Assembly: GCA_006503535.1 (NCBI GenBank)
Contig: QYRS01000008.1
Location: 1,860,001-1,924,000 of the forward strand
DNA from: Arthrinium phaeospermum
Lineage: Eukaryota > Ascomycota > Sordariomycetes > Amphisphaeriales > Apiosporaceae
Direction: 5' to 3'
DNA length: 64,000 nucleotides
Notes under the pieces: model-generated
What the model was told of the DNA's origin: nothing
Database searches by the model: none
Seen by the model: the letters and a program-made list of their open reading frames with translations, nothing else
Part shown: positions 36,837-48,600 of the stretch, one piece after another
How the letters are laid out: the number at the start of each line of letters is the position of its first letter
Position numbering within the stretch: position 1 is the stretch's first letter
Program-made: the position numbers and the translations under genes

Positions 36837-37365
36837 TTAATCGCTCGAACCACAACCTCTGCATCCACAGTTGACGCATTGTATGTCCTTCGTCTCGTCC
36901 TTCATCTGCGCCTTGGGCACCCGGCAGATGCACGTCGAGCTGTAATTCGTCTCCTTGGTCTGCACGCAGCGCAAGCAGCAAAGCTATATCACCATTCCAC
37001 GTTAGCACACACGACTCGACTTCTTCCCCCAGTACAGCAAAGAAGAAGAACAAACGTACCTTCTCGTAGCCCTGCTTCTTCCACTTGGCGATGAGCATGG
37101 CGTCCGCGTAGCCGTTCTTGAGCAGCCAGTCGTACAGCTGCTTGCTGATGGCGTCCTTTTCGTAGTAGAGCTCGTAGACGTAGCGGGTGCGCTGGTGCGC
37201 GATCTGGAAGATGGGCCACTGCGCCTGCGCCTTGGGCAGGTTGCCCGTCGGCGCGTTCTGCGCGTCCTTCATCTTGATGTTGAACACCTCCAGGTCGTCC
37301 CGGATGTCGTCGAAGCCCGCCGGCGGCTTCTTGGTCCGCGAGGCGTGCGTGCGTATCGCCGGCAT
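36837..37365 (-). CDS. BUD31: Pre-mRNA-splicing factor BUD31 (G10/Cwf14)
   Basis: Two exons: 37365-37060 and 36983-36837, with a GTACGT donor and TATAG acceptor in phase 0, give 150 residues, close to the family's 145-157. The N-terminus MPAIRTHASRTKKPPAGFD and the middle blocks (WPIFQIAHQRTRYVYELYY, LYDWLLKNGYADAMLIAKWK) are diagnostic. The C-terminal Cys-rich zinc clusters read LCCLRCVQTKETN, STCICRVPK and CVNCGCRGCGSSD. BUD31 is a core spliceosome component of the Prp19-associated complex, acting in the nucleus. The intron falls just before the zinc region. It is divergently arranged with NDUFA6. Confidence 0.97.
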
Positions 37366-37944
37366 GGTGGTCGGTATCTGATTGTGCCTTGGTTTTGGCG
37401 AAAAAGGGTATCGATCGTACGGCGCGCTCCTTCCTCCTGGTTTCGAGCGAGGCTTTGTTGATGATGCCTTCGGGAGTGATGGTGGGGCAAGGCTGAAGAA
37501 GGCAAGCCGCTCGAGAATAAACCAGTCAAGTCCCTTCGAGAATAAGGCTGATATCAATCCAGTTCGTTTATCCCCTGCTGTAATCCGAGTAAGTGGAATC
37601 GTCAAGACAAATCGGTGTTGTCAATAGGCAAAGTTCGGTTTGTTCCCGCGACCACTTGAAGGCTGATCGCAAAATGATTGAAGTTGAAGCTTCTATAAAA
37701 TAGTGGCGTCCATTGAAGCTACCTAGAATGACTAATCGCCCAGAGCCCAGCACCCAGTCTCTGTGGCGTCGCAAGTGTGGCTAGTGTCCGAGCCAACCAA
37801 TGGCAGGCCCTCCAATTAGCAGCAAGGCTCAGCAGCCGTCGCTCGAAGCAGAGCCGCTTGAGCGAGATAGCTTGACGTCGATTGAAGGAATTCCCAGAAC
37901 CCCCGTAAACCCGCACCTCGTCACCGGCAATTCCCACCTTCGCT
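37366..37944. promoter_or_regulatory. Bidirectional promoter, BUD31 / complex I B14
   Basis: Only 579 bp separate the two start codons of BUD31 (-) and NDUFA6 (+), so both genes must draw their promoters from here. ACTTTGCC and repeated CCAATGG/CCATTG elements (about 37705-37712 and 37797-37803) could act as CCAAT boxes, which is inference. Confidence 0.45.
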
Positions 37945-38663
37945 ATGGCGGTGACACCGACTCAATTCGCAAAGACGACCGCTCAGTGTACGCAGGAAAT
38001 GCCCGCTCCTTACTCCAGGCGAATTGAAAGCTAACTGTGTGTGTGTGTGCGAATAGCGGCCAATTGGGACGTCGCGAAGCGACGAGTCCTGGCGGCTTAC
38101 CGAGAATGGGTCCGAGCTGTATGTTGCTGCCCATCCCAATTGCGAGCGAATCTCGATGATTGAGGTGCCATTTCCTACGGAAGAGCTGTAGCTGACGAAG
38201 AACCGCCCCCGCGGTCTCTCCAGGCGCCTGAGATCCAGACCATGTACTCGATCCCCTTCCCCGTCTCGGTCATCCGCACACGCATGCGAGAGGAGTTTGA
38301 GCGTCACCGATTCGTCAACAAGATCCCCGTCGTCGACGTGCTCCTGATGCAGAACAACGCCGAATACCAGGTCAGTTCTTGGGAGGATCACTACATAGCG
38401 ACGGCTAGAGAGTGGGGGATTTGATATAGAGACATCTACTAACGATTCTCTCTCTCGGTGATATAGGAGACGATGAACTTCTGGAAGCAGACTACACACG
38501 TCATGTCGTACTTCCCCGAGGAGAACTTCCGCGGCCACGAGCGACTGCCCAAGACCTTCATGCAGGGATTCCTGGAGGTAAGTCCGGATATCACGTCCGG
38601 TTTCCTGTTCCATTGGCAAAAGCATGGTCACTAACAGCGGTTTGGCAACAGGGTCGCAACTAG
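37945..38663 (+). CDS. NADH:ubiquinone oxidoreductase subunit B14/NDUFA6 (14.8 kDa)
   Basis: Five exons: 37945-37987, 38057-38118, 38224-38370, 38467-38577 and 38652-38663, give 124 residues. The first join (GTACGC donor) creates [35 protein letters not shown], where AYREW is the LYR-type motif that binds acyl carrier protein. The remainder reads [53 protein letters not shown] and a C-terminal [14 protein letters not shown], all characteristic. The protein is a LYR-family accessory subunit of mitochondrial complex I at the matrix arm. The last exon encodes just GRN. Intron 1 is preceded at its acceptor by a (TG)7 tract. The 3' end converges on RPAC2, with 178 bp between the stops. Confidence 0.96.
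38036..38049 (+). repeat. (TG)7 microsatellite next to a 3' splice site
   Basis: A run of seven TG units sits seven bases before the acceptor of intron 1 of the complex I B14 gene, in place of a pyrimidine tract. The acceptor AG is at 38055-38056. Confidence 0.85.
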
Positions 38664-38841
38664 AAAGGAAATGGGTATCAATTCCTTGTACTGTACATAG
38701 TCAAAGAGCAAGAAAGAATTCAGATTTCCTCGAGAGCCGAGTCCAGTCTTTTGGGCTCCAAACGCCTATCCCATGCAATTACGCGAAATACGTCCCCTCG
38801 TCTTCTTCATCGAAAGGGGCCACCACCGGATGAAAGTGCCC

Positions 38842-39486
38842 TTATTCCTGCATCGCTGTGTCCTTCTCGGCGTTGAATTCGTCGCGAGCTTTCCAGAACT
38901 TTTCCGAAACTACGTCACAGAGATCCTCCAGATCCTGGAAGCCCTTCTCAAGCGCCGCAGTGGCCGTCGTTGTGTCTAGAGTACGTGTGTTAGTCATTTC
39001 GATGCGGCGCATTGGGATCATCTCGCGATTTGTGAGCCGGTCCTTACCGTAGGTCTGGATTCGGATGTTCATCTTGGCTTCTGAAGGGTGAGGAATGGAG
39101 TAGGCGCAGAACTCGACCTCGGGGCTGCGACGGAAACAATGTCAGCTCTCATGTCAATCAATCACCCCCGACAATTCGTAGACCCAAGCGGTGGTTTTCC
39201 CTTACTTCTTCATAATGATGTAGCGGAGCGCATTGCCCAGGGTGTGTCCCTCGTCGAGGAACTCGAACGAGGCCGCGGTCTCCGAGGAGCCGGGAAGAAT
39301 CCTCACCCTACGGGGCTCTACCTCTTCCTCCTCGGCCTCGGCCCCCTCGCCGCTCGCGTCCAGGCCATCCTCCTCCAGCCCGCCGACGTTCTCGTCGCTC
39401 ATGCCGACGGTCGGCTGCTTCTGTCCGGAGGTCGGGGCGACGTCCTCCATGGAGGCGTCCTCGGGTGACTTTGCGCGGGAAGGCAT
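38842..39486 (-). CDS. RPC19: RNA polymerase I and III subunit RPAC2 (AC19)
   Basis: Three exons: 39486-39206, 39124-39048 and 38975-38842, give 163 residues. The first 75 residues are acidic and disordered, as in fungal orthologues. The conserved alpha-like core then reads [21 protein letters not shown], crosses the splice to [26 protein letters not shown], and ends with the helix [24 protein letters not shown]19 pairs with AC40 to form the assembly platform of nucleolar Pol I and of Pol III. Intron 2 splits a codon in phase 1 at GTAAGG. The gene is convergent with NDUFA6. The start at 39486 ([10 protein letters not shown]) is the first Met that fits; the frame is open further upstream but reads as leader. 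Confidence 0.95.
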
Positions 39487-41096
39487 TTTTGTTTGGGGTT
39501 GTTGTTGTTGTAGAATGTGATCGTCGGGGGAAGTTTTCGAATGCGACGGGATCTCTACAATGGAGAAGTCGGTGGTTCGGCAGCTGGTGATGTACAATCT
39601 TCAATCTGTTGCTAGTCCCAATCGTCCGTCAACCGCTTTCCTCGAATTTTTGGCGGGGCTCTTTTTGGTTGCGCCGGCTCAATGCGATACCAAAAATTTA
39701 CTGATAACGGAAAGCGAGGTATGTTGTATCATGGGTCCGTGCGCGAACAGTATGCCGCTAAGAGTCAGCTGGCAGTTGGCAGGCAGTTGACGGAGCTCTA
39801 CCAGATCTCGTTATTCGTCCATTCTACATGTGCAACGGCTCCCATCCTTCAAGCAGTGCATCATCAAACGTATATATCGCAACCTTTTGATATCTTGAAT
39901 TAAGGTACACATATACCTCGGCTTTTGGGGAGCCACAGTTGTTAGCCTCACTTCAATAATCGTCAGAGAAGACGCACTACTTACTATCCGTACTTAACTT
40001 ACCGTGTTATCTCATGAGACCTTGCAAGACTTTATTCCTGTTGAGATATTGTGCCGATATAGATCCTTAAGCCTGAGCATAGGTACGTTTCGTTTCTATA
40101 TCTCCCCTTGTTGGCGATGGCGACGAGCTTGACCCGCAAGAGGTCGTCCCCCGCGGTTTTGGGGGTGCTCCGCATTAGTACCATCCGCTCGGGACCTAGT
40201 GGACGATCCCATGTGAAAAGAATAGGAGTCCGTTGCATAGGCATGGCGGTATATCAAAGTCAAGAGGTGAATGTTCTAACACCGAGCACGCACATGATTT
40301 TCTTTGAGGCCATTTGGTATTATGTCCCATAACAGCAAAGTTTACGGCATCCTGTGTTACAAGGGGGTGCTGCCATCAAAAGGGGCGACAAGGCCCCCTC
40401 GCCGCCAGCAAAGCACTGTAACTGGTATGAACTGTTCTGTGGCGCTGGGAAATGCAATCGGTAAGTACGCAAGTGGTACGCACGAAAGAAAAACCAATAA
40501 AAGAGTCATACAAGAAAGCAAGGAACCCGGGGCTGAAGAGAAGGAGGCTCGGGATAAGACCCAGGGGCTCGCTGCACGGCGGCAAGAAACGATAGCTAGG
40601 CGTTGGTTCCAATCAGATGGCCAGGCTCGCCTGTTCTGGCCAATACCTATGTCCTTGGGTGGCTAAGTAGGTTAGGTATGCAAGGGCTACAAGGTAAACA
40701 GAGCCGGCAACAGGGTCATCTTAAGCAAGGTAAGGGGGGAGGTGCCGGTAGAGGGGTGCATATCATCCCCATATTGTGTCTTTGCGTGACTAGCGACCTA
40801 TATTTTCGCAGGCAATGCAGTGTCTCTTTATGCCATGAACCCTCTCGCCAGAGAAATGTTAATGGGCTGTTACTGAGATGGTACTGGATTCACATAATAT
40901 ATTGATGCAGACTGGAAAAAGATGTGACTAAAGATGTTCCCGAGAGCATAGCATTTCGGCCATGAGGGAAGGGGATAGATCGTGATTACTGCGCAGGATT
41001 CTCCAAAATACGCAGCGACTGAGTCGACAGTTCATACATTTTTCTGTGGGAGGGGGCGAAAAAGGAAAAAGTATGGCTATTAAGGGGGCCAAAAAG
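39487..41096. other. Intergenic region upstream of RPAC2
   Basis: Includes the RPAC2 promoter. The frames at 39560-39790 and 40304-40666 are short and show no recognisable protein. TAGGTTAGGTA motifs occur at 40668-40679. Confidence 0.45.
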
Positions 41097-41178
41097 TGAC
41101 CGCAGAGGGAGTTGAACCCTCTTGCCTTTAAGCATAATGCAATAACAATACTAACCGCTAGGCTACACCGGCCCGGTC
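41097..41178 (-). tRNA. tRNA-like Pol III gene, copy A, isotype unassigned
   Basis: Read on the minus strand from 41178. The ends GACCG and CGGTC pair as an acceptor-type stem. TAGCCTAGCGG fits the Pol III A box, and GAGGG-TTCAACT-CCCTC is a perfect T arm containing a B box. A run of five T follows directly (41091-41095 on the plus strand as A) as terminator. The central part does not fold as a standard D plus anticodon arm. Instead AGTAT pairs with ATGCT around a variable loop, and GCCT can pair with AGGC. A short intron in the anticodon region is possible, but I cannot place an anticodon with confidence. Copy B at 53.3 kb conserves all stems and differs mainly in the loop. Confidence 0.5.
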
Positions 41179-44100
41179 AAGGGAGGAAGGGTCTGTTTAG
41201 ATTTACATATCGGACTGTTGGTCGGGGGTTGGGTGTGGGCGTTGCTGTTGGGGCGGGTGATGGGGTATAAACTTTGACGTGGCCGTGGTCCTTGGTTGTT
41301 GTAGATAGGGGGCGGAATCCTTTTTGGGATAGCTGTCTGCGAGACTCAAACCACGCTCATTAATCTTGCCATAACAGCTTGTACGAACAGTTGGAAGGTG
41401 GTCTCATGGTGAAGAACTTTGATAGATTAGCACATTGTTCTTCTTCAGTCCCTATGTCGTCGAGGATGACACCAGAGTCTGGAAATGCTTTATCATCTGG
41501 CCATGACTGCCGACCAAGTGTTGTGCAATCAATTGCCATTTCACTATCCGCCACATAGACCTGCTCTCCTGACGCCGTTCGCCAGACGTGTAGGCGACAA
41601 CGCTTTGAAACAACAAGGGCAGAGGTACCGCTTTATCCCAACCTACATGACAGATCCCCTCGATACGTGCTATGCCTACCCATGGGATGTAACGAGTGTG
41701 CAGAGCTCACTCACCCATTACCTGAATAAGCATCGGAGCCCGTCCCTTCGCCGCTCCCGGGTTGATATCTTGGAGATTGACATGCAAGGCCAGCAGTGTA
41801 TCTGCTCTCCAGAAGGAACACATATTGACCACAAAGACGGGCGTAATGCCACGGCCAACGATCTAGTAGCCATCCGCACTACTCACTAGAGGACTCGCAC
41901 GTAGTATAGAAGTTCACCAGTGTGTAAGCCTTTAGATATGCCCCCCTCGAGGTTCTTGCTTTCTTCCTCTGTACGAATCAGACTGGAGTAGAGTACGGTC
42001 TCGAGCCGCTGCCCCTATCCGATCAAGTACCTGAGCTGATGCGAGGCCAGTTGAATATTGAACCACCAGCCTATTGTCGCTTGTCCAATGCTCCAGCTGG
42101 TAATGGCAGGAACAACTATGAGCCCATTAAGTGAGTTTAGGCATTCGGTCCAGTCGGGGAAAAGCATTGGCGCTACCATGCCCGTCCATTCACTTCACTC
42201 GTTCGATATGTTCAGCTTGAACGTAGATGTCGCCCTGAATGAACCAGATGCCCCTCTGGGTTTGTGGCTGTCTTTAGTCTGTTCACCCACTGCCCTCGAA
42301 TTATCATTGGCCCATAGGAACGCACTTGGGTTAAGAGCTGGCACGCTCCGCTTGTTGAGCCCTTTAACGATCAATGTCCTATCGGAATTCCATGTCGACC
42401 AAAGTGTGCCATAAGCATTGCCTGTATTGGATCACATCTCGACGAACATCGAGCCTTGGAGAGGCATGTGCCAACCTAGAAGACATTCAGACTCCTTGGC
42501 CAGAAGCCACAGTTGTCACCCGGTCCCTTCACTCTGCCATTGACAAGTCAGTACCGGAGAGACAAAGGCCACTGTCCACCAAAAGCACCAAGTATAATTC
42601 CTCCAAAGGGGATAGACGTGCCGACAACATCGAGGCTTCCCGGAGCTCGTCCAAGATGGAAAAAAAGGGGCTACTCCAAGCAGACCAGACGCCCATTAAC
42701 CGCAATCTTACACATAAGTCTGGCCCGCCCGGAGAACCGGTCTAGGCTTTTGCTTTTTTCTCCCTCCCGTGGCGATGTATAACGACTACAGCCCATCGAC
42801 CACGATAGACCTGGCTCCGTAGATTGTGCAGGAACGGGTAGCCGGTATGAATAGGACCATGGCGAGTTCATCCGAAACATACACCGCGTCTTACATACCT
42901 AGCAAGTAGGACCCTCACTCAGGGCATGCACTCAGCCAAGCACAGCCCAACCTACTGGAAGGCCTATAGAACATGTCGCAATCTACACAGCGCTTGGCAT
43001 CCCCGTCCGTTGGTATGCAGGTATAGTGCAAGCTGCGCGCGCGAAAGGCAGGCAGGGTTTGGGCTTCGAGAAGACGATATAATGCGCATACGAGTGCTTG
43101 CAATGTCGACCCTGCCAGCCCCTGACCGCAGCACATGTCATCGTCCTAGGAGTACCCTGCCTACCAGGCAGACACAGGAAGGAAAGATCGAAGCATTGAC
43201 TGACCTCTGTATAATGCCATCTCGGCGCGTGAACACAGGATCGTCCCATGTCGTCACACAGCGTTTTTGCATTGGTTCAAGTAAGTAGATAGGTTAGGTA
43301 GGTATGACAACAGATCATATCGCCTTTGGGGACTGCTCATCATATGATAAACCCAACAAGAGCACTTCACGCGAAGCCAAGGCAGCAATACTACCACTAA
43401 GCATCACAGCAGCAAATAATCATTTGATTCTTGCCGCGGCTGGCCATCATGATATAATGGGCGTCTGGCGTCAGTCGAATAAGAAAACATGGTTAGTTGC
43501 CAGGTCACACACACACGCACCCATCATCCAGGGCGGTTCACAGCCGCCCAATCATCGTTCAGCGGGAGTGAATGCACGACAGTACCTCCTCTGCTGGGAA
43601 CCCTGTAATGCTACGAGGGCGCGCGCGCGCATTGACAATATCGTTGACATACATATAAGAGGATGTCGGATAGGTTCAATAGTGGCTGTCAGTAGGACTC
43701 TTCTCAGGTGAGGATATACATGAAATCCCACTCCGGCGCATCGGATCCCTGCAACGAGGTGGCCGACATCCATGCTGGCCGGGAGAGAGATGTATGTAAT
43801 AATTGCTCTTTTCGGGATCGAATCTCATCCCATCCCATCAGAGCATCCACCATCCATGGGGGATCGAGAGCGACCAAGGCACGTCAATATTGCAGTAGTC
43901 AGGGCTCCATCGCAAACAAGATTGGCTCAGGTGGCGGCGGGCGCGCGGAATGGGGATTCATCCTTGAGAAATGTAGTTGTACCTTACTTAGGTAAGTAGT
44001 ATTTCCTATAAAATGAGGCATGTAGGTAGTAAGTATGTAAGTGCAAGGGATCGCGGCTCGGTCTACGCGCTGGCTGCTGGGCGGAGCGGATCTGCATGTT

Positions 44101-47100
44101 GACACAACCTTTATTTTTTCTCTCTTAACACTCACTCTCTGTCGCTTTCTTTCTGCTCTTGCCTTGCCTTGCCTTGGCTTCCCTTCCCTTGCCTCGATTA
44201 TTGCGATCATGCCGCTCAAGCCCGTTTCCTGCACGAGCCGTCACGTATCACACCCGATAGTTCGGCAAGTGGGTGGTGAAAGGGTGGGCTAATAAGATTA
44301 CCGTGGTGCCGACAAGTACCTGGGTTAATATCGAATTGCAAGGCATGCAACGTTGGAAAAGAGGGAAAATACAAGTTCGCTCCTTGCATTGCAATATTAG
44401 GTAGTCCGCGCCAGGTCTGGCTGGTATGTATGTATGTATACCTGCTCAATGCAAATTTCCATTCTGTTCGATGGGGTTAGGTATTCATTCGGATTCCTGA
44501 GGAAGAGGGCATTGCAGACAAGATACGCGATACGAGACTCGAGTCGCCAGGAGCCCACTTGGCTGTGACCGGCAGTTCCGACGAATTGATTAAAACGGCG
44601 GGACTTTGTCGATCGATCTGCCTCTCTCTCCCTCTTCGACCAGAAGTGCGCGGAAAACCAGCGCCAGCCAGCCAAGCACCGATCCCATCCGTGTCCAGAC
44701 TCCCAAGGCCATGATTCGCATCGTGCAAACCCGACCAGTGTGACAGATATGGCCGATGCTTGACTTGGACATCCATCTTCACCCACCGCCAACTCGGGAG
44801 TTTTCCTGCCAAAGCCCACTGCAAATGGGCGATTGCAGGGGGTGGGATTGCAAGATTGCCCAAATGGCGCGCCTTGAGCAGGGCCTTGATTGGTTATGCG
44901 CCAGGGGATCGTGTTTCAACTCTGGGATCCGCCCGCCCCTGTGATTGGTCAACTGGGTTTTCTCAAACACTCGCGCCTGTCAATTGGTGAGCTGAAGAGT
45001 CAGAGAGCGGCCACCCATTACTCAGTCGGTATCAATTGATACCGCTCTTGGGCATGATCCGGGTCTTGTGCGTCGTGAGGCAGAGAAGGGCGGTCAGTAA
45101 TACCCTCTCATCAATGGTCAGATGGCTGGTATCGGTCTGGGAGGCAGAAGAAGCAGAACAAGGACAAAATACGTTTACATCGGTCCGTTCATATTGGACA
45201 GGATATGCCCAGCTCCGAGGTTGGCAGACAGGGCATGGATAGCAGGTTGGGCTGCTCAGAATAGAACAAGGTACAGTACATTAGCCTACAGTAACCTAAC
45301 CTAACCTAGCCGTCCCGTGCTTTTTGGGATGCAGATTTGGGAGCAGGGTGCTAGGCCGATCACGTCAGTCTACCTGGGACAAACAGGACCGTGCGAATGT
45401 GACAGACGGGGGTCCCATCGTCCAAGACTGGGCGAGTGCCAAGGGCCAAGGGCCAAGGACTTTTAGTTAGTCAAAAGGGCCATTTTGCTTTCGAGGTGCC
45501 GATATTCAACCACTTGCTTGGTCGCGCAACTCTCGAAAGCAGGAGGAGCCGAACCGATATTGGCGATTCAAGAGGTGCTGGCGTGTGCTGTACAACGGCG
45601 CAGCATGGACATGCAACATGAAATGCAGATGGGGAATGCGCAATTAGAGGAAACCGCAATAAACAACCGAAATCTTGGAAACCAAACCAAACCTGGCTGG
45701 AACCAGCACTGCCTCGTCTCATATGTACAGACTTGAGCCTCAACCCGTTCCACAAAATGGGTTCCCCACGTGAGAAAAGTTGTAGGGTTGCGGTATCATG
45801 ATCATGCCCTTGATTCTTTCCGCTCATGCTCGTGCTTCACAACCCATAACGTCGTCCTCTTAAGCCGTTTGGGACAAGGTTGGCGCGCTCTTTTCCAAGA
45901 TCTCTCCGACCGACTCTCCTCGGTAAGATCCCCTCAAGCAAGCCAGAGCCTCGGCAGCGTCTCATACGGAACCTGACCGACTTTGCTGATTGGAAACTCT
46001 AAAAGTCGCATTGTCCGAATGCACTGTCCTTGAGTGACATTATGCGACAAGACTTGGTGCTTGGGAGCGAGGTCGGTGACCTTTTTTTGAGCGGGAGGAG
46101 CAGAAGCGCGCTGTTATGAAAGATCGTTTGACGATCATGTGTAACGTTCGACTCGGCTCGGGGCGGTCTGCAGCAGCCCTGCGCTGTATTAATATTTGAT
46201 ATCTTTTTTTTTGATTATTATGAGTTGCGAGGTTGCTTCTGAATTTGCTGTACATAATGTATGTCGGCTGCTCCCCCGTTCGAGAAGGCGCTGCGTGTTC
46301 ATGTTCATCCCATGCCTAGCTCGTACAGAGTTCAGAAACCTGATACGGGCTACGGTGAGGCAACTGGGGCCGTCTAGCCCCTTTGGGCGCACGCAGCGCT
46401 GGATTGGCAGCCTCGCTGCCTCACAAGGCGGGGAAGGGAAGGTCAACCCCAAACCTGGGTCAGGACTGGGTCAGCGCTAAAGCAAGAGAAGCACTTCGGG
46501 TTCTTGGGTCGCTACACTGGGCCGCCCAAATCTCGCGGGCGGGCCAAACACGAGCAAACAGAGCAAATCTTCATCTGAACTCGCACCTGCCACCCCCGGC
46601 GGCGACGTCACTTCACTAAAGCACGGGTACGCTCCTGTCAACTGCTTCGCCATCGCGGGCGACCAGCTACGGCGGCCGATGATGATGATAATGACAGGAA
46701 AGAACTATCTCGAAACAAAATAGGGCGTCGTTGGGGGTGGTGGTGGGTGTCACACATCAACTGATTGATTGACGTCCTGCGGCCTCTCTCTCCTTGGGCA
46801 CCCCCCGGAGGTCGCGAGCATAACAGTCGTTTGTCGCATCACCTGAATTTCTCTGATATTGGAACGTACAGTATGTATGCATGTGCTGTGTGCTGTGTGT
46901 GTGCTGTGCTGTCTCCGGCAATCAACTCTCCCATGGCTCTCGGCGATTCAGCGTCCCCGATGCCTCTGGCGAATGAGCGCCCCTCTTGATAATGGCTGAC
47001 AGAGTCTTCTGATGTTCGTTTTTGGCCAATCGTCCCGGCCGATCGAGCAGAATTAATTGGCGGTGGTTTCATTGGCAGCGACTGACTGACTGTTCTCTCA

Positions 47101-48600
47101 GAGTCTCTCTCAACCTGTGGTCTATGTCGCACGTCGAAGCAGCTAGTGCTGCCGGAGGTGGTCGGGCGCGGGCCAATCAAAAGCGGCTCACCGTCCTGAA
47201 CTAGGCACTTTAGCCAATGCTGGCCTGGCTGGGAATGGCACGGCTCCTCGGCAGCACCACCGCTTTGTAGATAGTCCCATTGGTGTCAATGTAAAACAGC
47301 CTACGGAGGCAGAACTACAACGCCACCCCTTCTCCCAAACTTTCTAGGCAGGTCCAGGGCCCCAACCGGGGTTTTCTCATGTCCACCAATGTTTCTCACC
47401 TGCTGGCATTGGCATGGTGATGTTGGATTACCCATCGTCCACGGCCTGGCATCCGAACACACATCCCTCACACCCATAATAATAATGCCATACCATCGTC
47501 TTTTTCCCAACGGCCTCTGGGGGGGCAAGGGGATTCGGGGATGGTGCATGTTTACAGAAGAAACCTGCCCCATAACAACTGGTGGTGCTGCAGTCTGATG
47601 TGCTGCGAGATAGGGAATCCTGCCTATCGCATCATCCGTGAAGCTCGATAGTGGAGTCCCCGTACCTTACGATACGGCGATTCTCTTACTATGGCTGGTG
47701 AAGGATGCGAAACAGCATGATCAAGGAAAGGGAAGGGCTAAAGCACTTTCTTTCCCCTGCGCAATGCATCAACATCTCGAGGCTTCCAAAAAGGAAGATT
47801 CGATAGATTGCCGGTTATTGATTGATTGAACAGAACACCTACCTACCTACATCCAGTACCACAGGCGCATGCGACGTGTACAACCAAGCCGGCTACGTAG
47901 TATTTTCGAAGAGTTTCACGATGCTAGCTTAATAAAGTGTAAAAGGGCCCCAACACATATTGATTGATTGGGAAATGCTCGCTGAACCGACCGACACGAC
48001 ACCGACCCGATGGAAATAAGTATGTATGTACAGTACATGGCTACAAACGCCCGCCCGTCACGTTGAAAATGGAACATGGGCATGTTCCCGCCGCCAGCTG
48101 GATGGACAGGGGTGGTTTCGAGTCGCAGGTCCAGCCCACACTTCTCTGACATCGCAGCTACAAGCCCAAGGCCAAGCCATCAAATCGTGTGAAGGTACCT
48201 GTATCAACTCCCTATTCCGCATTCCCCTTTCATAAACTTCGTAACCTGGAGGGGGGGTTGCCAGGGCCCTTTTGCACATCGCCCAGTAACCCACCGCAAC
48301 CAGCCAGCGAGCGATAGGTAGCCATGCAATACATAGCAATACACACACATACAGCACACACACTCTGAGTCTCTCTCTGCACAGTCCCTGCCCAACCAAG
48401 TCTTGGGCCGGTCCTTGCAAATCGAACATACATTGGATTGGACAGGGGGATTGACGGTCGGGTACGTTTCTCTCGTCCCTCCCAGGTACATGCCATCCAT
48501 GCTAGCATCAGCCTAGTATTGGCAACATTGAACCCATCGCTACGTTTCCTGCACGTCTCGACGCACCCGCTAGTTTCCTTTTCTACCTCGCAGCCGCCCT
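41179..48600. other. Long gene-poor interval
   Basis: More than 7 kb without a gene I can support. Frames of 90-140 codons (41485-41889, 42058-42414, 42374-42745, 42926-43288, 43304-43711) overlap on both strands, often start with non-ATG codons and show no domain. There are many TAGGTA/TACCTA-type short motifs (43281-43303, 43988-44040, 47839-47851). A (GC)6 run lies at 43619-43630. No transposon hallmarks seen. Confidence 0.5.
43619..43630. repeat. (GC)6 run
   Basis: Twelve bases of alternating G and C in an intergenic region; alternating purine-pyrimidine of this kind can adopt Z-DNA. No linked gene. Confidence 0.8.

Noticed and set aside
41485..41889. 134-codon frame in the gene desert
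   Set aside because: Non-ATG start (TTG), no conserved pattern, neighbours equally random.
45290..45310. TAACCTAACCTAACCTA run resembling telomere repeats
   Set aside because: Only three units of a five-base repeat; fungal telomere repeats are usually TTAGGG, and this fits the dispersed TAGGTA-type motif family.
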